Source: Neoarius graeffei (taxonomy: Eukaryota; Chordata; Actinopteri; Siluriformes; Ariidae). Taken from it: a stretch of 64,000 nucleotides of DNA. The notes under the pieces were generated by a model, which saw only the letters and a program-made list of their open reading frames with translations, did not search any database and had not been told where the DNA came from. The first letter of the stretch is position 1, and each line of letters opens with the position of its first letter. The position numbers and the translations under genes were made by a program. Where the stretch lies: contig NC_083575.1 of NCBI RefSeq assembly GCF_027579695.1, positions 36,527,154 through 36,591,153 of the forward strand. The letters run 5' to 3'. Below, piece after piece: positions 54,481 to 64,000 of this stretch.

Positions 54481-55335
54481 ACACCCATTATAAACGGGAC
54501 AGAAAAGTCACTCATTTGTAAATCGCTCTAGTGTCCTTATTTTTAACACTACAGACAAAAAATACATCATTTTATTCAGGAGACCCTTCTAGCGCTCACT
54601 GTGAAAGAATTTTGTGAATAGCTGCTTCCGTTGTCGAGTTATTTGTCATTGTTCGAGGCCTGGTCCTTCATAAAAAAACAGTAGAAAACTCCAGACCTTG
54701 TGTGTCTTAGCTCATTGACACCCATTATAAACGTGAGAGAAAAGTCAGTCATTTTTAAATCGCTCTAGTGTCCTTATTTTTAACACTACAGACAAAAAAA
54801 TACAGCATTTTATTCAGGAGACCCTTCTAGCGCTCACTGTGAAAGAATTTTGTGAATAGCTGCTTCCGTTGTCGAGTTATTTGTCATTGTTCGAGGCCTG
54901 TTCCGTAGTAAAAAACAGCACAAAATTCAAGACCTTGTGTGTCTTAGCTCATTGACACCCATTATAAACGTGAGAGAAAAGTCAGTCATTTTTAAATCGC
55001 TCTAGTGTCCTTATTTTTAACACTACAGACAAAAAAATACAGCATTTTATTCAGGAGACCCTTCTAGCGCTCACTGTGAAAGAATTTTGTGAATAGCTGC
55101 TTCCGTTGTCGAGTTATTTGTCATTGTTCGAGGCCTGTTCCGTAGTAAAAAACAGCACAAAATTCAAGACCTTGTGTGTCTTAGCTCATTGACACCCATT
55201 ATAAACGTGAGAGAAAAGTCAGTCATTTTTAAATCGCTCTAGTGTCCTTATTTTTAACACCACAGACAAAAAAATTACATCAGTCTATTCAGGAGACCCT
55301 TCTAGCGCTCACTGTGAAAGAATTTTGTGAATTTC
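54481..55335. repeat. 237-bp satellite, about 3.6 units
   Basis: ACACCCATTATAAAC starts at 54481, 54718, 54955 and 55192, giving exactly 237 bp each time. Units 2 and 3 appear identical by eye. Unit 1 differs at its start and around its last 50 bp. Unit 4 is truncated at about 55335. The conserved part includes AAATCGCTCTAGTGTCCTTA and GAGACCCTTCTAGCGCTCAC. Confidence 0.95.
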
Positions 55336-56580
55336 TTTTTTTTGTGAAAAAAAAAAAAAACCCCGCCTCGGTCGGCATGACACGTCACCTTAGCCGCCCA
55401 CTTTATTAGGAACACTTCTGTTCGTACATACAAACTACAAACACTCTTCTTAGAGTTTATTTTATTTTTAAAAGGGACAGTGCACAAATTAAACATTATC
55501 CTTGTGGTAAGGACAGATGTCTGTCCCAGGTTATAGCAGTACATGCTAATTTCCGCCTGTAGTGACTTTGGTTATACTCTTGAATAGCTCTTCTTCATGA
55601 CGGCTGCTGTCTCAAGCACACACATAATCATTGCATTGAAACATCATTGCAGGTCACACATTCACGGCCAGCAAACATGCGTGACCGAATTGCTTCGCGC
55701 ACTGCATCCTCTCACAATTTCCCCCGGGGAATTGTCCGGTCTAATATCAATTTGTTCTTTGTAAACTTGAGAACATATACCTGAGAACACTTAACTTGTG
55801 CTTATTTTGCAGGAACAACACACTGTCTGAAACACATTGAAAAGTGCAGTGGGCATCTTAATTGGAGCATCTTAATTTAATTGGAGCGAAACAGGTTTTG
55901 CAAAGTGCATTCTCTTTGTCCGGCTCACTGGTTTTTTTTTTTTCTTTCTCCTTTCCTTTGGAATCCAAAGTGCCTCCAAACATCTGCCTTAAAGTTCGGT
56001 GGCGTCTCTAGGTTTATGTTAACAGCCATGCTTGCCTGTTTTTTTTTTTTTTCCTCACTGCAACCGCCGGGGAAAAAAGAGAAGATGAAGAGTGCCTTGC
56101 AGTGAGGTAGCGGCACAGCGACACCTCGCGGAGCGGAGGTGCGGAAGTCGTACTGGATTTACAACCTGTCTGAAACATGATTTTATTATTTGAAAAAATA
56201 TCGATATTCAAATTTTGAGTATCGATATTGAATCGGAAGACAAAGTATCGCGATATATCGCCGTATCGATATTTTTGCACACCCCTAGTTCGTAGAGCCA
56301 AACTTTTTGTCACATGACTGAAAGCTCGTCGCGTGACTCGCAGAAGATTGTCGCAGGTCGGCTAAAAAACGACTTACTAATAGATATAAAAAATAAAAGT
56401 AATTTCAGTAAGTTTAAAATGTAATTTAAATAAAAAGTAAAGTATTCATAAATTGAAGTTTGGAAGCACTAACACCTCTGTTTTTGGGCTGAGGAGAAGT
56501 TTGAAAGGGTGTACCGCGATTCTGCCTTCTTGTATCTCGACACGGATCGTGGCTCTGCGTATCGCGATTTCGATACGCAT

Positions 56581-56890
56581 ATTGTTATATGACGGTAATA
56601 TGCATATTGCGATTTTGATTTTTGTTTGTGAAAATTTTCCCAGAGTTTTGACCCTTGATTTAAATAACTTGTACATTTGACAGGTTCATGAGGGTGTACA
56701 TTCTTCTGAAATCAACTTCTCTCACAATTTGTGGAGGAATTTCACCAAACTTGGGGAAAAGGCCTTGCTATACAACAGTTATACGCATTTTGTTTAATTT
56801 GGGCAAATTTTACCACAGTTATGCCCTTGATTATTAACAAACTTGTACTTTTTTGAAGGACTTTCGTGTAATTTGGCAAAAAGCTTTTTT
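56581..56890 (+). repeat. Family X element, continuation after the hAT
   Basis: It resumes ATATGACGGTAATATGCATA and contains further units starting CTGAAATCAACTTC (56706). After subtracting the hAT, the spacing from the previous unit is about 180 bp. Confidence 0.7.
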
Positions 56891-57145
56891 TTTTATCACC
56901 CACTGGCCGAAAGGCCTGAAGGGGGATTATGTTGTGGTGGTGTCTGTCCGTCCCATGAAGGGTACTCACCTTCTGAAATCGACTCCTCTCACAATTTTTG
57001 GAGGAATTTCATGAAACTTGACAGGATTCTTTGTTATATGTCGGTAATACGCATATTGCAATTTTGTTCAATTCAGTCGCATTTTACCAGAGTTATGGCC
57101 TAGTTGCCGGCGGGGGATATTGTGCTCTCGGAGCACGCTTGTCAA
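56891..57145 (+). repeat. Family X element, second copy
   Basis: It starts TCACCCACTGGCCGAAAGGC immediately after a poly-T run, has one tandem unit (CTGAAATCGACTCC), and ends GGGGGATATTGTGCTCTCGG with the hairpin GTGCTCTCGGAGCAC. Confidence 0.75.
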
Positions 57146-57262
57146 GCTCTGAGGTGGTGACACGATGCTACACAACCATTTATATCGAAGTAAATGAGTC
57201 ATTATCAAGTCATTCTACGTGGGGGGGAAAATTATGGGGAAAATGGAACACTATCATAGGAG

Positions 57263-58086
57263 CAGGGCTTTGAACCGGTTCAAGGAACGAAAACCGGGAA
57301 CTTTTTCTATTTCACATGGAACAGAAATGAAACCAGAAACTTTATTATTTTTTATGTTCCAGAACAGAAATGCTTATTAAAAATAATGGTAACTGGTTAA
57401 TACCGGTTTTTATTTTGTTCCTCAAAGTTTCCGTAGCCTACAAATAGTCATTCTTCTCCTGCGCAAGTTTCTATGACCCGCTGGGGTTCACTTCCTGTGT
57501 GACGTTCGCTGACTGAATGGAGAGCGCGGGAGGGTGGACTACTATCACGTCTCCACATCTTAAATAAGAGGTAAATATTGCAGTCTATCGTTATTCAAAA
57601 ACGTCAATTTCAAACACGATATCAATATATTTGTCCACGTTAATGAGAGGCTCGCGAACATTAAATGACGTTAACCTCTGTTAGCCTATCAATGCATAGG
57701 GCCTGACTAGCCTTTGGTAACACACTAAACGAATTCTCTTTCATTTTTGGCACTTTTTCTGTTTGTGTAGATGGGAAGACATACTGAGAATCCAAATCAC
57801 CAACATTTGAAATAATTGTTTTGAATTATTTCTTGTCTTATTTAATGAAGGTTGTAATAGAATTAGCCTACATTTGGCTTAAGCTGGATGAGACAGAGAC
57901 ATAATTTTATAGCCATTTGTTAAACAGCTGACAGGGAACGTAATTAACCGTTCCGGGAACGAAATTTTTTTGTTCTAACCGGTTCGGGAACGTCTATTTA
58001 ATGGTGGAACCCAAAACCGGAAACGTTAAAATTCCGTTTCTGTTCGGAACGAACCAATAGGAAAAAAATTCTGGTTCAAAGCCCTG
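57263..58086. mobile_element. hAT-type non-autonomous element
   Basis: CAGGGCTTTGAACC and GGTTCAAAGCCCTG TIRs are flanked by a perfect 8-bp TSD, CATAGGAG (57255-57262 and 58087-58094). Subterminal CCGGTT and GGAACG motifs are abundant. No ORF. A second copy begins at 63900 in inverse orientation. Confidence 0.95.
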
Positions 58087-58094
58087 CATAGGAG

Positions 58095-58904
58095 TGCTAT
58101 TTAAAAAAAAAAAAAAAAACCTAAAACTGTAAAAGAATAAGACCAGATAATGGCCGGCGTGTACACACAGGAAACAAATCTCCTTCCCTCTCTGATTCAA
58201 ACCACTGCCACATTCACACTGTGCAAAGCAGGATTCATGTGTGCAGGAAATGACCATTCAGCCTGGGCAGGAAGGCCCACCCAAAGCCATTTGACTGACA
58301 GCTTGATCCCTCAATAAAGATAAGCATTTATTTTCATATTTTTTATTCATTCTGTAATTCTTCTGCGGATTTATTTAATGGCACTCCTCCAACTCTAAGT
58401 GAATACAAAATGAAATTAGTTAACTATTATGATGTACACATTTACTTGACCAGCTGTTTTCTTTTTCACCTGCCTTAACCGCTTCGACAGTATTGGGTTT
58501 TGCTGTTTTCTTATTTGAAAGGAATTAATTATAATAGTTTCTTCTTTGGTTGTCAAACGTAATGACTTAACATGTTCCACCTCCAGTTTTTCCACCAAGC
58601 GTTTTAGTCAGTGTGAGGTCTGCCCTTTTTAAAGTCAACGCCCATAGGAATGATAGAAAAATGAAGATAACCTGGTTCAACTTAATGAGTTATTAACGGC
58701 ATTGTGATACTGATTAAACCAGTATGAGGAGTTGCTGGTTGAGTGAAACCCAGAGTGTTTTGAGCTTGCTTCATGGTATAGCCCTCTGGTGTAACTCTGT
58801 CAGGTTTGTGGGCCTCGTTGCTCAGACGTGCTTTTTCACTTCAGTCCACAAACAGGATCCAGGTCAGGGCTTTGTGGTGGCCACTCCAATACCACGTTAT
58901 TTTG
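58095..58904. other. No gene seen
   Basis: AT-rich spacer. The part after 58740 may be further degraded Tc1 sequence but carries no clear motif. Confidence 0.35.
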
Positions 58905-59225
58905 TTACAACTTTGGATGTCTGCTTAAGCTTGTTGTCCTTGCTCGAAGACTCAATTGTGAACAAGTTCTAATTTTCTGGCTGATGTCTTGATGTTGCTT
59001 CAGTATTTCTAGATAATCCTCCTTCTTTATGACACCATCTGTTTGCTGAACTGTTTGCCAGTCCCTTTTTCCAGCAAAACACCACCACGTGATGCTGCCA
59101 CCCCCATGCTTCAGAGTTGTGATAGTGTTCTTCAGATTAAAAACCTCACCATTTTTACATTTTCTAAGTTTCATCTGACCAGAGAATTCTCCTCCAAAAG
59201 ACTGATGATCACTTGCAAACTTCAC
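58905..59225 (-). pseudogene. Degraded Tc1-like transposase fragment
   Basis: The minus strand retains MKFASDHQSFGGE, LKNTITTLKHGGGSITWWCF and IKKEDYLEILKQHQD, matching the mid-region of Tc1 transposases. The WSDETK motif with the first Asp is lost, and no TIR was located. Confidence 0.7.
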
Positions 59226-59236
59226 TCTGGCTTTTT

Positions 59237-59334
59237 ATCTCCCGCTGGCCGAAAGGCCTGAAGGTGAATTATGTCGTAGTGAAGTCCATCCGCCCTGGAA
59301 AGGGTTCTCACCTTCTGAAATTAAGGGCCCGTTT
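59237..59334 (+). repeat. Family X element, third copy, left part
   Basis: It starts TCTCCCGCTGGCCGAAAGGC and runs to CTTCTGAAATTAA, where another element is inserted. It resumes at 60385. Confidence 0.72.
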
Positions 59335-60384
59335 ACACGAGGACGCTGTCGGGTAAAAACGACTAAATATTTTATCAGAAGTGCCTTTCGTTTACACGGG
59401 GACGGCGTTTCCGAGGCTGAAAAACGGATAAAATTGAAAACGCCGTCCAGAGTGGATAAGTTAAAAACGGCCCCCGTTGCATATCCGTCTAAACTACCCA
59501 ATACGCGAAACTCTGCTCGGATCTGCTCACGTCGGGTACACGTTTACATCATACATATGTCATATACTGCACATGCCAGCTCGGGAAGTAAGAAAGTAAG
59601 AGCATGTCTGATTATATCGATCCAACGGACCTTCAAGCTGCTCTGTGTTTTAATGCAGTAGACGTGTTTTCCTGCTCACCCGCCCAGCTGGAGCTCCTCA
59701 GTTTGGTGTCGCCAAGTTACACACACACACGCGCGCCGCCTATTCATGCCGCTCGTGAAACCATAAACCCGAGACTGAAAACAAAACTAGCAGCCGAACG
59801 GGTTTATTTTGCTGAGATGGACACTGCCTTTGCTCTTCTTCACCGAAACAAGAGTGAGTGTTACTTAATAAAGGCAGATTAAAAGAGTTTCGGTTTGCTC
59901 CTGCTCCTCCCTCGAGCACTACAGTACCTCAGCCGGACCGGTGTTCTGTAAAGTTATCCTAGCAAGTTCTCATACAGACCGTTTTATTATTCAGAACAAG
60001 TCATTACAAATTATTTGACTCGGCCAAAGACTCGACCAATACGCACAAAACATAAAAATCGGCAAATGCGTGAAATTCTCACCGATTTTCTATCAGCCCA
60101 GCTGATCGGTGGGACAAAACTACTGTTGAATTTTCCTACCCTCCTGGATTTCGCGCATGCGTAGTAGGCTTGGTAGGATAACTTGACAGAACAGCGGCGC
60201 AGATGTGCAGATCAGACAAGACGGAAGACGTTGCGCATGCGTGCAGACATAGCGGAGACATTTATGCGTCACCGTATAGACGCAGATTCCCTCCTTGAAA
60301 ACGGTCGTGTAGACGCGGAAAAAAGTGAGAACGAAAACGGACTTTTGCGTTTTTGTTTTATACCGTCCCCGTGTAAAGTGGACC
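59335..60384 (+). mobile_element. Harbinger-like non-autonomous element
   Basis: GGGCCCGTTTACACGAGGAC and the complement of GTCCCCGTGTAAAGTGGACC form the ends. TAA precedes it and CAA follows, compatible with a worn 3-bp TSD. The interior retains one open frame. Confidence 0.7.
59604..59882 (+). CDS. Hypothetical 92-aa frame inside the Harbinger-like element
   Basis: It starts MSDYIDPTDLQAALCF and ends FALLHRNKSECYLIKAD before TAA. A middle segment reads NPRLKTKLAAERVYFAE. I do not recognise a domain. The position near the 5' end of a deleted element suggests a retained accessory or first-exon segment. The open length exceeds what surrounding DNA shows, but coding is unproven. Confidence 0.3.
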   Translation: MSDYIDPTDLQAALCFNAVDVFSCSPAQLELLSLVSPSYTHTRAPPIHAARETINPRLKTKLAAERVYFAEMDTAFALLHRNKSECYLIKAD

Positions 60385-60515
60385 CAACTCTCCCAATTTT
60401 TGGAGGAATTTCACGAAACTTGGCAAAAAGCTTTATAGGACAGTAATATGCATATTACAATTTCATTTGCGATATATTGTAGCAGGGGATGTTGTGCTCT
60501 CGGAGCACTGTTGTT
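60385..60515 (+). repeat. Family X element, third copy, right part
   Basis: It continues CAACTCTCCCAATTTTTGGA and ends in GGGGATGTTGTGCTCTCGGA with the terminal hairpin, as in the copy ending at 57145. Confidence 0.72.
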
Positions 60516-60816
60516 TTTAATGCCAGCCTTGGAGTAAGTGGTTTTTCCTTGCACAGCAGTCTTTTGTTTGTTTGTCTTGGAGTTCTTTTGAACCATTAGG
60601 AGCAAAGTTCGTTCAACCCGAAGTTTAGTTTCCTGAATGATGTGATGTCAGGATTTTTATATCTTGGTACCTTCAGTTGGCTGGAAATTACTCCAAAGAA
60701 GAATCAGTCCCACTTTTTTTTGTTTGTTGCACAGAAAACTTATTAGGCTGAGAAGTTGTACGTAATGTAAAGTTACTGTATAGTGTGGCTAGTTAAGTGA
60801 GTGCAGTAATGCAGAC
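60516..60816. other. No gene seen
   Basis: Short spacer with T-rich runs between family X and the MITE. Confidence 0.4.
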
Positions 60817-60819
60817 TAA

Positions 60820-61316
60820 AGGCCTCTGCATGCTCTTGCGACAAGGCTTTCGCAGATAGCTTTTCGCAGACAGTTGTAATTTATCATTGAGTGGGGAGTA
60901 ATAGGCGTGCGCGATGTTATTCACCGCCACAACGCAAGGGGGCGCGAAATCGCTAGGAGTAGTTGGTGGGTGTGGTTAGTGGAGTGTTTATCCTCCGGTT
61001 ACTTATAATGACTAGAACTGGAGTCGTATAGATGTACGTACTTCCTCGATCAACCGCTCTTCGTGCTGCTCCATCTTTGCTCGTGTTTTTAAAAATGGCG
61101 GTCGTGAAAACAAACCAAACCGGGAAAGCAGGGAAGCGGAAGTGCGTGTACAGCGGATGTAGAGTGGACCAATCGGAGCCCTCTTGTCTGCGAGGCTTCT
61201 GTGGTGGTCACAATTTTTGGGAGGTGCGCGCAGAGCGTCTGCGAAGGTGGGGGGGCTACACAGACGCCATCTACGGCGCCGTCTGCGAGGACTGGGTTGT
61301 CAGCATAAATTGGCCT
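60820..61316. mobile_element. Harbinger-like MITE, copy 2
   Basis: It has the same AGGCCTCTGCATGC and TTGGCCT ends as 27037-27572, with TAA on both sides (60817-60819 and 61317-61319). It lacks the poly-T duplication and a CAGCGCTGTCTG segment seen in copy 1. Confidence 0.85.
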
Positions 61317-61319
61317 TAA

Positions 61320-62810
61320 GGGGATGTGGAAGGGCCAACAATCATGATTATGCAACAGCTACTTCCTGTGCAGGTAATTTGATTGGTAAGTAGTGCTGAT
61401 GTTTAGTATAACTGCTTCGGTGCGGTTCACTGTATCACTCCGCTTATCTGTCTTCGCTACATGAAAATCCATTTCTATCAACAGTTCATTACATTGAAAT
61501 GGTTATTGTGCTTACTATGGGCTGTCAGCCAGTCTGTGGGTCAGCACGGCAACATGCTGTGCTCTATCCAAATGTGACAACTTTGGGAACAATTTTTGTT
61601 GACCGAGGGGGGGGAAAATGAACAATTTTTGGCAATTTTTTATATCTGACCTGTCCGTTACTCGATATTGTTGTTTTCCTCAACAAGAAGACATTAAGAA
61701 CCGTCTTAAGACATTAAGAACCGTCTTAAGTAACTGCTGTACTCAGCATCAATGTCACTTGCTGCACTCAGGTTGTCAGCAGTTGTCACTGTCTGAAGCA
61801 CAACTTTTTGTGTGGTCTACATGGAGGCTAAGACAAGCTCAGAGTGCTGAAAAAAAAAAAAGCATCCCGGGATGCATTTCACCTTCCCCATCAATCACAG
61901 GTCTTGAAAAGAATGGCATAGTCTAAAACATAATCAGGTCACGTTCAGGCCCAGAGGTAGGACAAGACATATGTCAGACTGGCCTTAAAGGGATAAACAC
62001 ACACGTTGCATCCAATCTTAACGAGCAATGCATATCCTCAAACTTTCAAAAACAGCATTCGGGAGTTGTTGATGCTTGCACATTGGTCAATCTATACCGC
62101 ATGGTTCGCACACAGTTCCCCAGTCTGATTATATAATAGCTACACCTTGTGTTCTGTTAGGGAATTTATTTTTCCCTTAACACTATCTTACGTATGTGCA
62201 CCGACTACGCTAGAAAATTGATAGTTTTGATAAGAAAAGTAGTTGGCAATGAATTTCATTACTGATTAACTGGACTGCACCATGTGGCACCAGACATCAC
62301 TTCAGACTGAAACGTGTTTGATGGAAATGGCAGAAGAGAAAACGGGTCAACTAAAGTCCTCTAAAGTATGTGAAGTCTTTACACTGGTGTTGGCCTCATG
62401 ACAACCTGTGTTTGTGATCATTCTCAGAGACTCAGATTGTTGGTGCGCCCGCGTCTAAGACGAACTATTTCAAATAATGAACGCATTGTCGAGAGGGGCA
62501 GGGGCTAATATGGACGCGAGCATTTTATACCCCATTTGGAACGTTTCGTGGCGTATTACTACTTGACTTCATGGTCTCAATATCGAAAATCTTGCACAAA
62601 TATGCAACTTCCAACATAATTATCTGGATGTTCAACAGATTTCAGCATCAGATGAATTTGTTTTGACCGCCGCCATATTGAATATACGTCGGACCCGTTC
62701 GTGTATTTACGCCGCCCCGTTTGTAGCCTCCCAAGCGAGTAAAACCTGATCCAAGTCTTTCGCTAGGTGGCGTCTTACGGTCTATGTACGAATATTCGAA
62801 AGAGACAAAC
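61320..62810. other. No gene; leader region of a transposon towards the right
   Basis: AGACATTAAGAACCGTCTTA is tandemly duplicated at about 61689-61729. From about 62430 GC rises (GACCGCCGCCATATTG, CGCCGCCCCGTTTG), consistent with the 5' region preceding the exon at 62811. Confidence 0.4.
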
Positions 62811-62910
62811 ATGGATAAGAAAAAAAAAAGAAAAAATACATCTATTTTGTCATTCTTCGGCAGAGAGAGAGTACATTCACTTGGAAAAACTGATACCCCT
62901 GATACCCAAG
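62811..62910 (+). pseudogene. First exon of a hAT/ZMYM-like transposase
   Basis: ATG at 62811 gives MDKKKKRKNTSILSFFGRE, then RVHSLGKTDTPDTQ and a donor CCAAG/GTAATT (GT at 62911-62912). The start M-D-K...SILSFF is the opening I associate with fish hAT proteins of the ZMYM/TTF type. The N-x-x-I-L-x-F-F string resembles a PCNA-binding (PIP) box. No later exons are present. Confidence 0.5.
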
Positions 62911-62929
62911 GTAATTAGTCATACTAGAT

Positions 62930-63022
62930 TTACAACAACTACTACTGCAACATTAATTACTACAACAGCAACCACTACTACTACCACTACCACTGGTGAC
63001 TACTATTATTACTACTACTACA
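62930..63022. repeat. (ACT)n/(ACC)n imperfect microsatellite
   Basis: Imperfect ACT, ACA and ACC triplets change to TAC/TAT triplets towards the right. Confidence 0.9.
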
Positions 63023-63899
63023 GACCTACACCAAACTGAAAACAAGTTAATTAAAATAAATTAATGAAATTAGAAGTAGAGATGATGAGAGACAAGCAGA
63101 ATTAGACCGTCACAGCATGCAAAAAACAAACCCATTCTTGTGCTATAATTTACAAGGAGGATATAATATAGATGTGATGTATAGTGGCCTGTGGTTGAAT
63201 TCCAAAATATTGCCACTGATTAAACAATATCTCAATATATTTGGTTGAAGCATTGATTTTTGTCATCTACATTGCTTCATATGGCTTCTAATACCAAAAA
63301 AAAAACAGAATTGAGAAGAAAAAAACAGCCCCTGGGCTGCCCCAGCTGTTCATTGGGCTCGCTTCGCTCACTAGGTTTGCTTCAACTGAAGGATAATCAC
63401 TGGGCCCTCCATTGTAGAAATGGGCCCCTGTTTTTTCCCAGGAGGGGCCCTGTGGGCCCCTTGACCTGCAAAACAATCTGAGTCTCTGCATTCTTTTGTA
63501 GAGATGCAAGAAATGTGGAAGCACAATGTAGTGTGCAATCTGTCGAATTATCCTACCTTATCTGGTTTTCATATTAATCTTTTCTGCCCCATCAGAAAAC
63601 ATGCATCGTCATACTACTTTAGCCAAAAGATTGGTACTTTGTATGGCAAATGACTGACTGACTGGTTTACAAGCTGGGCACTTTCTCACTTCAAAATACA
63701 CCTCATGTACAGTATGTAGGATGCGTACTAAGCAGTGTTAGCGGGAATAACTGTACATCAAGTCATGAACTCTCCAAATCCTGCTTTTGGTTCACATCGA
63801 AGTCGATCTCAAAGAGAGTCGATTCACTGATTCCAGACAGTAAAAACTAATTCTTAAAGCATTGGAGTCAATTCTGCACACTTGAAAATGAGTTGTCTT
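63023..63899. other. No gene seen
   Basis: A GC-rich patch with GGGCCC motifs (63330-63460) may be remnant transposon sequence. Open frames on both strands overlap and lack motifs. Confidence 0.35.
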
Positions 63900-64000
63900 C
63901 AGGGCTTTGAACCAGAATTTTTTTCCTATTGGTTCTTTCCGAACAGAAACGGAATTTTAACGTTTCCGCTGTTGGGTTCCACCATTAAATAGACGTTCCC
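63900..64000. mobile_element. hAT-type non-autonomous element, truncated by window edge
   Basis: CAGGGCTTTGAACCAGAATT onward is nearly identical to the reverse complement of 57986-58086 across all 101 bases, with differences at only a few positions. It is therefore the same family in inverse orientation. Confidence 0.9.

Larger units (their letters stand above)
53344..56287. mobile_element. hAT-type non-autonomous element bearing a satellite array
   Basis: TAGGGCTGGGTATCACC and TTTTTGCACACCCCTA ends are flanked by a perfect 8-bp TSD, GTTCGTAG (53336-53343 and 56288-56295). It lies about 40 bp upstream of the start codon of the surrounding hAT transposase. Inside are a 70-bp hairpin and a 237-bp tandem array. 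No transposase is encoded. Confidence 0.93.
46755..56580 (-). mobile_element. hAT transposon carrying four nested elements
   Basis: The left end is TAGGGCTGTAACGATACACC. Flanking octamers CTTGTTAT (46747-46754) and ATTGTTAT (56581-56588) match at 7 of 8 bases, and family X sequence continues on both sides. The right TIR is not clear, so the right boundary is approximate. Nested inside are 47209-47883, 48504-49816, 50036-51929 and 53344-56287. Removing them leaves a hAT of about 3.0 kb. Confidence 0.8.

Noticed and set aside
54481-55335. CRISPR-like array
   Set aside because: Units are 237 bp directly adjacent copies without short repeats and unique spacers, in a eukaryotic genome. It is a satellite.

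Overview
The window reads as non-coding, transposon-dense DNA of a teleost fish. The evidence is tRNA-derived fish SINEs with a GATGAGATGAG tail, several Tc1-like families with D-D-E transposases, many hAT elements with 8-bp target duplications, Harbinger-like and pogo-like non-autonomous elements, THAP-domain transposon remnants and eukaryotic splice signals. A siluriform (catfish) host is a weak guess from the SINE type only. There is nothing prokaryotic: no operons, no CRISPR array, no rRNA.

Host genes occupy very little. Three consecutive exons (2641-3339, + strand) encode the pore and post-S6 part of a TRP-like cation channel. A single CpG-rich first exon (23686-23769, + strand) starts an unidentified gene. 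The rest is repeats, often nested two to four deep. Boundaries were read from terminal inverted repeats (TIRs) and target-site duplications (TSDs).

Layout. 1-8 kb: a 130-bp block repeated perfectly at 16.5 kb, a nearly intact Tc1 element (131-1725), the channel exons, a pogo-like element holding a fold-back MITE that holds a SINE (3465-5257), and a chimeric Tc1 (6459-8048). 9-12 kb: one hAT inside another, each keeping only a 5' zinc-finger exon. 12-16 kb: two THAP remnants. 16-26 kb: a hAT MITE in (TA)n, a Tc1 with one nonsense codon (19473-21070), a hAT with a tandemly duplicated SINE (21670-23265), the orphan first exon, and another THAP MITE. 26.6-29.9 kb: a SINE split by a BED-finger hAT. 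30-37.6 kb: pieces of a THAP/SWIM transposon split by a ZBED-like hAT. 38-44 kb: MITEs and a dead Tc1. 45.7-46.1 kb: a 424-bp palindrome. 46.4-57.1 kb: a tandem-repeat-bearing family (possibly Helentron-like) invaded by a 9.8-kb hAT, which itself carries four further elements, including a 237-bp satellite array. 57-64 kb: hAT and Harbinger-like MITEs, a Tc1 remnant and a transposase first exon.

The genes do not form a pathway. The unifying theme is serial transposon invasion, plus a recurrent pattern in which deleted elements keep their ends and a single 5' exon coding a DNA-binding domain (THAP, BED or TTF finger).
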